DNA from: Acidovorax sp. 106 | GTDB lineage: Bacteria; Pseudomonadota; Gammaproteobacteria; Burkholderiales; Burkholderiaceae_C | Assembly (NCBI RefSeq): GCF_003663825.1 | Contig: NZ_RCCC01000001.1 | Span: 1,496,501-1,560,500 of the forward strand | Direction of reading: 5' to 3' | Length of the DNA: 64,000 nucleotides | In this document: positions 17,667 through 26,671 of the stretch, piece by piece | How the letters are laid out: the number at the start of each line of letters is the position of its first letter | Position numbering within the stretch: the stretch's first letter is position 1 | Program-made: the position numbers and the translations under genes | The notes under the pieces: generated by a model | Databases searched by the model: none | Told to the model about the DNA's origin: nothing | The model's input: the letters and a program-made list of their open reading frames with translations, nothing else

Positions 17667-17933
17667 ATGTCCCACATCCGCCACATCGCCCGCCAGAACA
17701 AGACCATGCTCATGAAAACGGGCAGCTACTACCTCATCCACATCTGCGTGGCGGCCATGGTGGCCTACGCCGTGACGGGCAATCTGCTCGCGTCGCTCAC
17801 GCTGAGCCTGCTGGAGCCCACGGTGCAAGCGGTGGCGTTTTTCTTCCACGAAAAAGCCTGGGACCGCGCGGCGCGCAACGGGGCGGCCAACCCGACAGCG
17901 GAGTTGCCCGCTGCAGCTGCGCAACCTGCCTGA
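17667..17933 (+). CDS. DUF2061 small membrane protein
   Basis: 88 residues with two hydrophobic segments (YYLIHICVAAMVAYAVTG and ASLTLSLLEPTVQAVAFFFHE) and the family's K-x-GSY and HEKAWDRA motifs, matching DUF2061. The function is unknown. ATG 17667 is preceded by AAGGAG at good spacing. A palindromic operator-like site lies upstream. The Ala-rich tail has no homology I recognise. Confidence 0.85.
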   Translation: MSHIRHIARQNKTMLMKTGSYYLIHICVAAMVAYAVTGNLLASLTLSLLEPTVQAVAFFFHEKAWDRAARNGAANPTAELPAAAAQPA

Positions 17934-18056
17934 AGGGGCTGCAACCATGCCATCCCACCACGCGCCAGAAACCCCCCACTTGTTTGCCCAATGGCTGTTG
18001 CATTGCCTGGCCCAATGGGCTGAGAGCGCCTGATGGCCTGTATGACCCGCAGGCCC

Positions 18057-18084
18057 GCTGCCACCTTTGAGGGCAGGTGGCAGC
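18057..18084. terminator. Hairpin between convergent genes
   Basis: Perfect 10-bp stem GCTGCCACCT / AGGTGGCAGC with an 8-nt loop, between the DUF2061 gene and apt, which converge. No T-run follows on either strand, so it is terminator-like rather than a canonical intrinsic terminator. Confidence 0.45.
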
Positions 18085-18105
18085 GGGTGGCAGCGCTCAT
18101 GCGGC

Positions 18106-18660
18106 TCAGTGCCCGGCAAAATCCACCAGCGTGAACAGCGGCAGGCCAGAGTCCCGCAGGCGCTGTGAGCCACCCAGCTCGGGCAAATCGACAATGGCCG
18201 CACCCTCGGTGACCGTCGCGCCCAGCTTCTCCAGCAGCCGGCGCCCGGCCATCATGGTGCCGCCGGTGGCGATCAGGTCGTCGATCAACAGAACGCGGTC
18301 ACCGGGCTTGACGGCATCGGTGTGCAACTCCACGGTGGCGCTGCCGTATTCCAGCTCGTAGGTTTCTTCCACCGTGGTGAAGGGCAGCTTGCCCTTTTTG
18401 CGGATGGGCACAAAACCCACGTTCAATTCGTAGGCCACTACGGCGCCCAGAATGAAGCCCCGTGCGTCCAGCCCTGCCACCACATCGGGGCGCAGCGCTT
18501 TGTCCATGTAGCGGTGCACAAAGGCATCGATCAACACGCGAAACACCTTGGGGTCTTGCAGCAGCGGCGTGATGTCGCGAAATTGCACGCCCGGCGCGGG
18601 CCAATCGGGCACCGTGCGGATGTGTTGACGAAGGTACTGGTTGACGCTGAATGACTGCAT
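18106..18660 (-). CDS. apt: Adenine phosphoribosyltransferase
   Basis: 184 residues, the usual Apt size. It converts adenine and PRPP to AMP in the purine salvage pathway. The PRPP-binding signature is clear ([14 protein letters not shown]), preceded by the Apt motif [14 protein letters not shown] and [14 protein letters not shown] 18660 begins [21 protein letters not shown], the typical Apt N-terminus; the longer frame to 18885 is not conserved. It stands alone, convergent with the DUF2061 gene. Confidence 0.96.
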   Translation of the reverse strand: MQSFSVNQYLRQHIRTVPDWPAPGVQFRDITPLLQDPKVFRVLIDAFVHRYMDKALRPDVVAGLDARGFILGAVVAYELNVGFVPIRKKGKLPFTTVEETYELEYGSATVELHTDAVKPGDRVLLIDDLIATGGTMMAGRRLLEKLGATVTEGAAIVDLPELGGSQRLRDSGLPLFTLVDFAGH

Positions 18661-19001
18661 GGCAAAAACGGCCTGAGGCCGCAAGGTGAATCCTGAAACA
18701 CGGGAAAAAGCGCCCCTGCCGGTCAGACCCGGCGCCAGGGCGCTATCGAAAAGACGCTGTGCGGCGCTGCGCCACAACGAAGGGGGCGTATTGTTCCAAA
18801 TTGTGTGCCATGTCGACCCGTTCTCTGCACAATGGCAGGCACGATGCGCGGATACCGAACATGACTTACGCAAAACAGGGCACAAGCAAGCCGTTCAGCC
18901 CAAAGCAAAGGTGGCTGTTGCCTCCCGATTTGCGCAGGAACCTGTTCTAAGTCCTAACGGATGTTCTCGCGCCCCTGGCTGCCTGCCCTCCACCCCAGTC
19001 C

Positions 19002-22000
19002 ATGCCCATCACCGTCCTTTTGATTGACAACGATAGGGAACACGCCCAGGCGCTGGTCACTGCGCTGGCAGACCCCTGGCTGGGCTGGCGGGTGGACGTA
19101 ACCAGCAGCGTGCAGGCCGCCCGCGAGCGCCTGCGCCAACAGGCGGTGGACATTGTGGTGTGCACCCAGCAGGTGGACGACGGTGGTGCCTATGACGTAC
19201 TGGAAACCCTGCACAGCGTGCCAGCCCTAATCTTGGTGAGGCCCGGCCAGGAGGGCCATGCCGCCCATGCCATGCGCCACGGCTTTGCCGACTTTGCGGT
19301 GCAGGACCCCGGACTGAACTACCTGCTGGCCTTGCCCGCGCAGATTGAAGCCGTGCTGGAGCGCAGCACCAGCGCGCGCGCGCGCCGCTCTGCCGAGGCC
19401 ATGCTGAACCGCCAGCACCGTTTGCTGCAGGCCATTTCGCGGGCGCAGGCGGTGTTCATTGCCAGCGCGCGCCCCCAGGCGGCGTTTGACGCCCTGCTCG
19501 AAGAGCTGATGGAGTTGACCCGCAGCAGCTTTGGCATGGTGGGCCATGTGCAGCCCGCCCCCGGCCGTGCCCCGGCCCTGCATGTGCATGCAATGACAGA
19601 CATCCGCTGGGACGAGGCCACACGCATGCAGACGGTGCGGCGCTCGCAAGACGCGATGGTGTTTGACGAGCCCGCCTCGCTGATCGGCGCCGTGCTGGCC
19701 AGTGAAAAGCCGCTGATCGTGAATGACGCCAGCACCGACCCACGCTGCCAGGCCCCGCCGCCAGGTCTGCCCACCCTGCGGACCTGCATGGGCTTGCCCA
19801 TCCACGCCGCGCAAAATATGGTGGCGATGGTGGTGCTGGCCAACAGCAACAATGGCTACGCCCCAGCGGACATCCAGTTTCTGCAGCCGCTGCTGAGCAC
19901 CGTAGGCCAGTTGGAGATGGCGCGCCGTGCCCAGGAAGAGCGGCGCAAGGTGGATGCCGAACTGCTGCGCACCAGCGCGCTGCTGTGCGAGAAGTCCAAC
20001 GCACTGCACGCCACCCTGGCCAGCGTGTCGCAGGGCATCGTCAAGGTCGATGCCGACGGCAAGATCCGCGTCTACAACCAGCGCTACCTGGAGTTGCTGG
20101 ATCTGCCCGAGGCCTTTTTGGCCAACCAGCCCAGCCACGAAGACATTGTGCGCTTTCAGACCGAGCGCGGGGACTTTGGCATGGGGTTCGAGCTGATCGA
20201 GGCCACGGCCCGCGCCTATGTACAGGCCGAGTACGCCACCCAGGGGCGCGGCCACAGCGTGCCCGACAGCTATGTGCGGCGCACACGGGGCGGCCGCTAC
20301 CTGGAGGTGCGCACCTGCACCATGCCCGACGGCGGCCGGGTGCGCACCTTCACCGATGTGACGGACTACCTGGGCACGGTGGAGGCCTTGCGCCAAAGCG
20401 AAGCCCGCTGGCGCAGCCTCACGCACCTGTCGTCAGACTGGTACTGGGAGCAGGACGCGCAGCTGCGCTTTGTGCGACTGGACGGGCGATCGAGCGAAGC
20501 CGTCGGCATCCAGGACAACTCCTTTTATGGCCGCACCCGCTGGGAGCTGGACAACACCTTTGTGAACGACACGCTGTGGGTGGAGCATCGGGCCCAGCTG
20601 CAAGCCCGCGAGGTGTTCCACGACTTTGAAATCCAGCGCCAGACCCCTTCGGGCGAGATGATGTGCGTGTCGGTCAGCGGCGAGCCTTTTTACGACGACC
20701 AGGGGCAGTTCGCTGGCTACCGGGGCATTGCCCGCGACATCACCGAGCGCAAGAAGGCCGAGGCTGAAATCCAGCGCCTGGCGTTTTACGACGAGCTCAC
20801 CGGCCTGCCCAACCGGCGCCTGCTGACGGACCGGCTCGAGCGCGCCGTAGCCTCCCGCGCGCGCGACGGAAAGCACGGTGCCTTATTGTTTCTGGACCTG
20901 GACAACTTCAAGGGCATCAACGACACCCTGGGCCATGAGTGGGGCGACCAGTTGCTGGTGCAAGTGGCCCAGCGCATCACCGCCAGCGTGCGGGCCAGCG
21001 ACACCGTGGCCCGCCTGGGAGGCGACGAATTTGTGCTGGTGCTGCAGGACCTGCACGAAGACCCCACGCAGGCGGCGGTGGAGGCTGAGCTGGTGGCCCA
21101 GAAGGTGCGGCTGGAGCTGAACAAGCCTTACGCACTGGAAGGCTCGGTGCTGCACAGCACGCCCAGCATTGGCATCACCTTGTTTCGCGATCAGGCGCAG
21201 CCGGTGCAAGAGCTGCTCAAGCGTGCCGACCTGGCCATGTACCAGGCCAAGGCCCAGGGTCGCAACACGCTGTGCTTTTTTGACCCGGCGATGCAGGCTG
21301 CGGCCTCGGCACGCTCGGCCCTGGAGGGCGATATCCGCTTGGGGCTTGAGCGCAACGAGTTTTTGCTGCACTACCAGCCGGTGGTCAACGAGGGTGGGCA
21401 GGTGCTGGGCGCCGAGGCGCTGGTGCGCTGGCGCCACCCGCAGCGCGGCATGGTGTCGCCAGGCGAATTCATCCCGCTGGCCGAGCAAACCGGGCTGATC
21501 CTGCCGCTAGGCCAGCAGGTGCTGCGCATGGCCTGCACCCAACTCGCGCACTGGCACCAGCAGCCCACCACCCGCTTTTGGACGGTGGCCGTGAACGTGA
21601 GTGCGCAGGAGTTCCGCGACCCGGACTTTGTCGCCCAGGTGTGGCAGGCCTTGACGGAAACCGGTGCGCCCCCCCAGCAGCTCAAGATCGAACTGACCGA
21701 GAGCCTGCTGCTGCACGATGTGGAAGACAGCATTGCCAAGATGCAGTCCCTGCGCCAGCGGGGCGTGGGGTTTTCGCTGGACGACTTTGGCACCGGCTAC
21801 TCGTCGCTCAGCTACCTCAAGCGGCTACCGCTCGATCAGCTCAAGATCGACCAGAGCTTTGTGCGCGACGTGCTCACCGACCCCAACGACGCCGCCATTG
21901 CCTGCACCATCGTCGCCCTGGCGCAGAGCCTGGGGCTGGACGTGGTGGCCGAGGGCGTGGAGACGCAAGGCCAGCGCGAGTTCTTGCTGCGCAACGGCTG

Positions 22001-22055
22001 CCTGCAGTTCCAGGGCTACCTGTTCGGGCGGCCTGGGCCTGCCGAGCTTTTGTAG
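19002..22055 (+). CDS. GGDEF-EAL protein with pseudo-receiver, GAF and PAS domains
   Basis: 1,017 residues. Residues 1-115 look like a receiver (VLLIDNDREHA) but the phosphoacceptor position reads IVVC54TQQ, so phosphorylation is unlikely. A GAF domain (about 150-310), two PAS domains (330-570), a GGDEF domain (near 575-740; RLGGDEFVLV with I-site RASD) and an EAL domain (near 755-1010; GAEALVRWRHP, ELTESLLL, DDFGTGYSSL, KIDQSFV) follow. Both catalytic motifs look intact, so it could make and break cyclic di-GMP. No membrane segment is seen. It is a single gene followed by a dispersed repeat. Confidence 0.93.
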   Translation: MPITVLLIDNDREHAQALVTALADPWLGWRVDVTSSVQAARERLRQQAVDIVVCTQQVDDGGAYDVLETLHSVPALILVRPGQEGHAAHAMRHGFADFAVQDPGLNYLLALPAQIEAVLERSTSARARRSAEAMLNRQHRLLQAISRAQAVFIASARPQAAFDALLEELMELTRSSFGMVGHVQPAPGRAPALHVHAMTDIRWDEATRMQTVRRSQDAMVFDEPASLIGAVLASEKPLIVNDASTDPRCQAPPPGLPTLRTCMGLPIHAAQNMVAMVVLANSNNGYAPADIQFLQPLLSTVGQLEMARRAQEERRKVDAELLRTSALLCEKSNALHATLASVSQGIVKVDADGKIRVYNQRYLELLDLPEAFLANQPSHEDIVRFQTERGDFGMGFELIEATARAYVQAEYATQGRGHSVPDSYVRRTRGGRYLEVRTCTMPDGGRVRTFTDVTDYLGTVEALRQSEARWRSLTHLSSDWYWEQDAQLRFVRLDGRSSEAVGIQDNSFYGRTRWELDNTFVNDTLWVEHRAQLQAREVFHDFEIQRQTPSGEMMCVSVSGEPFYDDQGQFAGYRGIARDITERKKAEAEIQRLAFYDELTGLPNRRLLTDRLERAVASRARDGKHGALLFLDLDNFKGINDTLGHEWGDQLLVQVAQRITASVRASDTVARLGGDEFVLVLQDLHEDPTQAAVEAELVAQKVRLELNKPYALEGSVLHSTPSIGITLFRDQAQPVQELLKRADLAMYQAKAQGRNTLCFFDPAMQAAASARSALEGDIRLGLERNEFLLHYQPVVNEGGQVLGAEALVRWRHPQRGMVSPGEFIPLAEQTGLILPLGQQVLRMACTQLAHWHQQPTTRFWTVAVNVSAQEFRDPDFVAQVWQALTETGAPPQQLKIELTESLLLHDVEDSIAKMQSLRQRGVGFSLDDFGTGYSSLSYLKRLPLDQLKIDQSFVRDVLTDPNDAAIACTIVALAQSLGLDVVAEGVETQGQREFLLRNGCLQFQGYLFGRPGPAELL

Positions 22056-22118
22056 ATTGCTATTAAATATATAGCTATTAGCGCTTGATAGATAAGCGCT
22101 GGAGCCATATTTCATTCA
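22055..22118. repeat. Comamonadaceae-type extragenic repeat
   Basis: Full unit: ATTGCTATTAAATATATAGC, then AGCGCTTGATAGATAAGCGCT and a GGAGCCATATTTC end. It starts at the stop codon of the GGDEF-EAL gene and the AGCGCT arms form a hairpin. Confidence 0.85.
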
Positions 22119-22164
22119 TATTTTTGAGTCAGCCCCGGCAACTGGCACACACCAGGCCAGAGAT

Positions 22165-22262
22165 GCCAAGCAAGGGCCGCCCCGCAGCGAGGGCATCGCC
22201 CCCCTCCCCGGAGCGCGTAGCGCGCAGAGAGAAGGGGAAGGCGCGCAGCGCCTCAGGGGGAT
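22165..22262. repeat. GC-rich CCCCCTGAG-type repeat
   Basis: Contains GAAGGGGAAGGCGCGCAGCG and CCTCAGGGGG, the reverse complement of units at 25338-25412 and 37905-38040 (CCCCCTGAG...CGCGGCTTCCCCC). It lies at the 3' end of the Kef-type gene. Confidence 0.65.
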
Positions 22263-22270
22263 CCACTCTG

Positions 22271-24256
22271 CTACCCCCGCAGCAGCTTGTCCTCGGCCAA
22301 CGCCAGGGCGGCGGGGTGGCCGGACAGCACCAGGGTATCGCCCTCTTGCAGCACCGCTGTATCCACCACCTGGGTCTGGTGCCCATTGGCCCGCCGCAGG
22401 TTGACCACACGCACCCCCACGGCAGGCAAGGCCAGGTCGCCCAAGGGGCAGCCCAAGGCCTTGGCCCCCAGGGGCAAGCTGAAGGTGGCCATGCGCTCTT
22501 GGTCGCGCTCGTTGACGGTGTCATCGTCCGCACCATGGAAGTACCCGCGCAGCAGGTTGTAGCGGGCGTCGCGCTGGTCTTGCACCAGGCGCAGCACCCG
22601 GCGCATCGGCACGCCCACCAGGGCCAGCGCATGGCTGGCCAGCATGAGCGAGCCTTCAATGGCCTCGGGCACCACTTCGGTGGCCCCGGCCGCCTGCAGC
22701 TTGTCGAGTGAGAAATCGTCTTGCGTGCGCACCACCACAGGCACCTGGGGCGCGTGCGAGCGGGTGTTGGCCAGCACCTTGAGGGCTGCGGGCACGTCGA
22801 TGTAGGTCACCACCACCGCGCTGGCGCGCACCAGGCCCGCCGCCATCAGCGCCTGCAGCCGGGTGGCATCGCCGTACACCACCGAATCACCCGCCGCAGC
22901 GGCCTGGCGCACGCGGTCCGGGTCCAGGTCCAGCGCCATGTAGGGGATGTTCTCGCGCTCGAGCATGCGCGCCAGGTTCTGGCCGCAGCGCCCATAGCCG
23001 CAGATGATGACGTGCTTGCTGGTGTTGATGGATTTGCGCGCAATCGTGGTCATCTGCAGCGACTGCTGCAGCCAGTCGCTGGCCACCAGCTTCATCACGA
23101 TGCGGTTGCTGTACATGATGAGAAAGGGCGTGGCCAGCATCGACAGCACCATGGCAGCGAGGATCGGGTTCATCAGCGCAGGCTGCACCAAGCCATGTTC
23201 TTGCGTGAGCGACAACAGCACAAAGCCAAACTCGCCCGCCTGCGCCAGGAACAGGCCCGAGCGCAGCGCCACGCCCGTGGTGGCGCCCATCAGCCGGGCC
23301 AGCACCAGGATGATGAGCGACTTGACCAGCAGCGGCACCGCCAGCAGCGCCAGCACCAGGCCCCATCGGTCCACCAGGATGTGCCAGTCCAGCATCATGC
23401 CGATGGTGATGAAAAACAGGCCCAGCAGCACGTCGTGAAAGGGACGGATGTCGGTGCCCACCTGGTGGCGGTATTCCGTCTCAGACACCAGCACCCCGGC
23501 AATGAAGGCGCCCAGCGCCAGGCTCAGGCCCGCCAGCTCGGTCAGCCACGCCAGGCCCAGGGTGATGAGCAGCAGGTTCAGCATGAACAGCTCTTCGCTC
23601 TTGCGGCGCGCCACCAGGGTCAGCCACCAGCGCATCACCCGCTGCCCGCCGGTGAGCAGCACCCCCACCAGCACGATGGCCTTGAGCAGCGCCCAGCCCA
23701 GGGCCACCAGCAATTGGTCTGACGATGAGCCCAGCGCTGGAATCAGCACCAGCAGCGGCACCACGGCCAGGTCCTGGAACAGCAAAATTCCCATGACGCG
23801 GCGCCCGTGCTCGCTCTCCAGTTCGGCACGCTCGGCCATCAGCTTGACCACGATAGCCGTGCTGCTCATGGCCAGCACGCCGGACAACGCCAGCGCCGTC
23901 TGCCAGCCCATGTCCCAGATGCCGCCTACCGCGTAAGACAGCAAGATCCCGCCGCCCGCCACCACCGCCATGGTCAGCAGCACCTGCATCAACCCCAGGC
24001 CAAACACCTGGCGGCGCATGGCCCGCAGCTTGGGCAGGCTGAACTCCAGCCCAATGGCAAACATCAGGAACACCACGCCAAACTCACCCAGGTGCCGCAC
24101 GCCTTCGGAGTTCTGGGCCAGTGCCATGGCGTGGGGCCCGATCAACACCCCGGCCGCCAGATAGCCCAACATGGGCGGCAGCTTGAGGCTGCGGCAGACG
24201 ACCACCCCCAGCACAGCGGCCAGCAGGTACAGCAAAGTCAGGGCGAGGGAAGACAT
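22271..24256 (-). CDS. Kef-type monovalent cation:proton antiporter (CPA2) with RCK domains
   Basis: 661 residues. Residues 1-390 hold about 12 helices of a Na+/H+-exchanger-type CPA2 core (LPPMLGYLAAGVLIGPH, SSTAIVVKLMAE, LFFITIGMMLD). A RCK-N/TrkA-N domain follows (HVIICGYGRCGQNLARML, near 415; VVYGDATR), then a TrkA-C domain (about 565-655). This is the layout of KefB/KefC, which export K+ in exchange for H+ under glutathione-adduct control. No KefF/KefG ancillary gene is adjacent, although a KefF-like flavodoxin-fold protein lies at 31726-32310. It is transcribed away from kdsD. Confidence 0.93.
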   Translation of the reverse strand: MSSLALTLLYLLAAVLGVVVCRSLKLPPMLGYLAAGVLIGPHAMALAQNSEGVRHLGEFGVVFLMFAIGLEFSLPKLRAMRRQVFGLGLMQVLLTMAVVAGGGILLSYAVGGIWDMGWQTALALSGVLAMSSTAIVVKLMAERAELESEHGRRVMGILLFQDLAVVPLLVLIPALGSSSDQLLVALGWALLKAIVLVGVLLTGGQRVMRWWLTLVARRKSEELFMLNLLLITLGLAWLTELAGLSLALGAFIAGVLVSETEYRHQVGTDIRPFHDVLLGLFFITIGMMLDWHILVDRWGLVLALLAVPLLVKSLIILVLARLMGATTGVALRSGLFLAQAGEFGFVLLSLTQEHGLVQPALMNPILAAMVLSMLATPFLIMYSNRIVMKLVASDWLQQSLQMTTIARKSINTSKHVIICGYGRCGQNLARMLERENIPYMALDLDPDRVRQAAAAGDSVVYGDATRLQALMAAGLVRASAVVVTYIDVPAALKVLANTRSHAPQVPVVVRTQDDFSLDKLQAAGATEVVPEAIEGSLMLASHALALVGVPMRRVLRLVQDQRDARYNLLRGYFHGADDDTVNERDQERMATFSLPLGAKALGCPLGDLALPAVGVRVVNLRRANGHQTQVVDTAVLQEGDTLVLSGHPAALALAEDKLLRG

Positions 24257-24335
24257 AGGCTGATGCTATACGAGGCACAGGGGCGTTGAGACGCCTATCG
24301 CCCAGCCATGGCGCCCCGGTCGATAGAATCCCGGC

Positions 24336-25337
24336 ATGACCGCCAGCCCCTCCACGCCCCCTCCATTCAATGCAGAGCAAGCCCTGCGACTGGCCCGCGA
24401 GACCTTTGACATCGAGGCCGCCGCACTGACAGGGCTGGCAGAACGCGTGGACGAGCGCTTTGCCCAGGCCGTGCAGATGGTGCTGCGCACCACCGGCCGC
24501 CTGGTGGTGATGGGCATGGGCAAAAGCGGTCATGTAGGCCGCAAGATTGCCGCCACACTGGCTTCCACCGGCACCCCGGCGTTTTTTGTGCACCCCGCAG
24601 AGGCCAGCCACGGCGACCTGGGCATGGTGACTGGCGCGGACCTGGTGCTGGCCATCTCCAACAGCGGCGAAAGCGGCGAACTCACCGCCATCCTGCCCGT
24701 GCTCAAGCGCCTGGGCGCGCCCCTGATCGCACTGACCGGCGGACTGCAATCCACCCTGGCACGCCATGCCGATCTGGTGCTGGACTGCAGCGTGGAGCGC
24801 GAAGCCTGCCCCCTGAATCTGGCCCCCACCGCTAGCACCACCGCCCAGCTGGCCATGGGCGACGCCCTGGCCGTGGCCCTGCTGGATGCGCGTGGCTTTC
24901 GCCCGGAAGACTTTGCGCGCTCGCACCCGGGCGGCTCGCTGGGGCGCAAACTGCTCACGCACGTCAGCGATGTCATGCGCAGCGGCAGCCAGGTGCCCCG
25001 CGTGGCGCCCGACGCATCGTTCAGCGACCTGATGCGCGAGATGAGCGCCAAAGGCTTGGGCGCCTCGGCCATCGTGGACGCAGACGGCCAGGTGCTGGGC
25101 GTCTTCACCGATGGGGACTTGCGCCGCCGCATTGAGGCGGGAGCCGATTTGCGCACCGCCACAGCAGCCCAGGTCATGCACCCCTCGCCACGCCGCATTG
25201 CGGCCGATGCGCTGGCGGTAGACGCCGCCGAGATGATGGAAGCCCACGGCATCACCAGCGTGCTGGTGGTGGACGCGGGCGGCGCACTGACCGGCGTGGT
25301 GCACATTGGCGATCTGATGCGGGCAAAAGTGATATGA
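24336..25337 (+). CDS. kdsD: D-arabinose 5-phosphate isomerase
   Basis: 333 residues: a SIS domain (VVMGMGKSGHVGRKIAATLASTG, ISNSGESGEL, LTGGLQSTLA) then two CBS domains (VMRSGSQVPRV... and VMHPSPRRI...). The SHPGGSLGRKLL motif between the domains is typical of KdsD. The enzyme makes arabinose 5-phosphate from ribulose 5-phosphate, the first step to Kdo of the lipopolysaccharide core. kdsC and lptC follow on the same strand, giving a conserved LPS operon. Confidence 0.96.
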   Translation: MTASPSTPPPFNAEQALRLARETFDIEAAALTGLAERVDERFAQAVQMVLRTTGRLVVMGMGKSGHVGRKIAATLASTGTPAFFVHPAEASHGDLGMVTGADLVLAISNSGESGELTAILPVLKRLGAPLIALTGGLQSTLARHADLVLDCSVEREACPLNLAPTASTTAQLAMGDALAVALLDARGFRPEDFARSHPGGSLGRKLLTHVSDVMRSGSQVPRVAPDASFSDLMREMSAKGLGASAIVDADGQVLGVFTDGDLRRRIEAGADLRTATAAQVMHPSPRRIAADALAVDAAEMMEAHGITSVLVVDAGGALTGVVHIGDLMRAKVI

Positions 25338-25412
25338 CCCCCCTGAGTCGCTTCGCGCCTTCCCCCCAAGAGGGACGCACCCCCCGGCCCGGCGAAGCCG
25401 GTTCCACGGGTG
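25338..25412. repeat. GC-rich CCCCCTGAG-type repeat between kdsD and kdsC
   Basis: Begins ACCCCCCTGAGTCGCTTCGC and continues CTTCCCCCCAAGAGGG, then CGGCGAAGCCG. It belongs to the same family as copies near 22.2 and 37.9 kb and fills the gap inside the LPS operon. Confidence 0.65.
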
Positions 25413-25448
25413 CACTGGCTTTGGCCGCGCCTGTTCAAATGCTGTGTA

Positions 25449-26009
25449 ATGACCTCTGACGTAACCTTTCCCGTGCTGCAATTCCCCCCCGAGCTGCTGC
25501 TGCGCGCCCAGAGCGTGCGCGTGGCCTTTTTTGACGTGGATGGGGTGCTGACCGATGGCGGCCTGCTGTTCAGCGAAGCGGGCGAAACCCTCAAGCGCTT
25601 CAACACCCTGGACGGCCACGGCATCAAGCTGCTGCAAAAGGCGGGCATCACCCCCGCCATCATCACCGGGCGAGACTCCGCCCCGCTGCGCGTGCGCCTG
25701 AAGGCCCTGGGGGTGGAGCACGCCATTTATGGCACCGAAGACAAACGCCCCGCCGCTGAGCAAGTGCTCGCCAGCCTGGGGCTGGACTGGTCGCAGGCGG
25801 CCGCCATGGGCGATGACTGGCCCGACCTGCCCGTGATGCGGCGCAGCGCACTGGCCTGTGCACCCCACAACGCCCACCTGGAAGTGCGCCAATGCGCGCA
25901 CCACACCACCCAGGCACGCGGTGGCGAGGGGGCAGCGCGCGAATTTTGCGACCTGCTGCTGGTGGCCACAGGCGCCTACGCCCGCCTGCTGTCGGACTAC
26001 GCCGCATGA
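25449..26009 (+). CDS. kdsC: 3-deoxy-D-manno-octulosonate-8-phosphate phosphatase
   Basis: 186 residues, a HAD phosphatase without a cap. Motif I FFDVDGVLTDG has the paired aspartates; motif II IITGRDS; motif III K in EDKRPA; motif IV MGDDWPDLPVM. It releases phosphate from Kdo-8-phosphate in LPS synthesis. ATG 25449 gives the standard length; the frame opens upstream to 25410. Its TGA overlaps the lptC ATG (ATGA). Confidence 0.95.
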   Translation: MTSDVTFPVLQFPPELLLRAQSVRVAFFDVDGVLTDGGLLFSEAGETLKRFNTLDGHGIKLLQKAGITPAIITGRDSAPLRVRLKALGVEHAIYGTEDKRPAAEQVLASLGLDWSQAAAMGDDWPDLPVMRRSALACAPHNAHLEVRQCAHHTTQARGGEGAAREFCDLLLVATGAYARLLSDYAA

Positions 26010-26635
26010 TGCGCCGCATGCTGCAAGCCGTAGACTGGCTCTCGCTGTACCTGCCGGTGCTCCTCATGGGTCTGCTGGCACTGGGCACCTGGTGGCTGGT
26101 GCGCAATGCCCCCACCCCGCTGGTGGCCACCGCCCCCAAGGTGGCAGCAGACCAGCCGGACTATTCCATGAAGACCTTTGCCGTCAAAAGTTTCGATGCC
26201 AAGGGGCGGCTCCAAAGCGAGGTACAGGGCGACACGGCACGCCACTTCCCGGCCACCGATACCTTGGAAATCGACAAAGCCCGCATGCGCTCCATTGCAC
26301 TCGACGGGCGTCTGACTTTCGCCACATCGGACCGGGCCCTGAGCAACGCCGACGGCTCCGAGGTGCAACTGTTTGGCAACGCCATCGTGACGCGCGAGGC
26401 CGTGCCCGCACGCCAGGGCGCATCCGCGCAACCCCGGCTGGAGTTCCGTGGGGAATTTCTGCACGCATTCACCCAGGAAGAAAAGGTGCGCTCCAATCAG
26501 CCAGTCCAGCTCACTCGGGGCAGCGACCGCTTCACGGCAGACGCCATGGAGTACAACAACCTCGACCAGGTGCTGCAACTGAGCGGCAGGGTGCGCGGCA
26601 TGCTCATGCCCGGCGGCACGGCGGCGCCCAAGTAA
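26006..26635 (+). CDS. lptC: LPS export system protein LptC
   Basis: 209 residues: one N-terminal transmembrane helix (LYLPVLLMGLLALGTWWLV, about 14-32) and a periplasmic beta-jellyroll (MKTFAVKSFDAKGRLQSEVQG, VRSNQPVQLTRGSDRFTADAMEYN). LptC passes LPS from the LptBFG ABC transporter to LptA; lptA and lptB commonly follow but do not here. The ATG overlaps the kdsC stop; a second ATG at 26009 is equally possible. Confidence 0.9.
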   Translation: MMRRMLQAVDWLSLYLPVLLMGLLALGTWWLVRNAPTPLVATAPKVAADQPDYSMKTFAVKSFDAKGRLQSEVQGDTARHFPATDTLEIDKARMRSIALDGRLTFATSDRALSNADGSEVQLFGNAIVTREAVPARQGASAQPRLEFRGEFLHAFTQEEKVRSNQPVQLTRGSDRFTADAMEYNNLDQVLQLSGRVRGMLMPGGTAAPK

Positions 26636-26671
26636 CCCCAGCGCCATTGCGCCACCGCACAAGCAAATGCC

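Noticed and set aside
24084..25904. 606-residue minus-strand frame over kdsD/kdsC
   Set aside because: The plus strand encodes KdsD and KdsC with full catalytic motifs; the minus frame is a shadow that also runs into the Kef gene.
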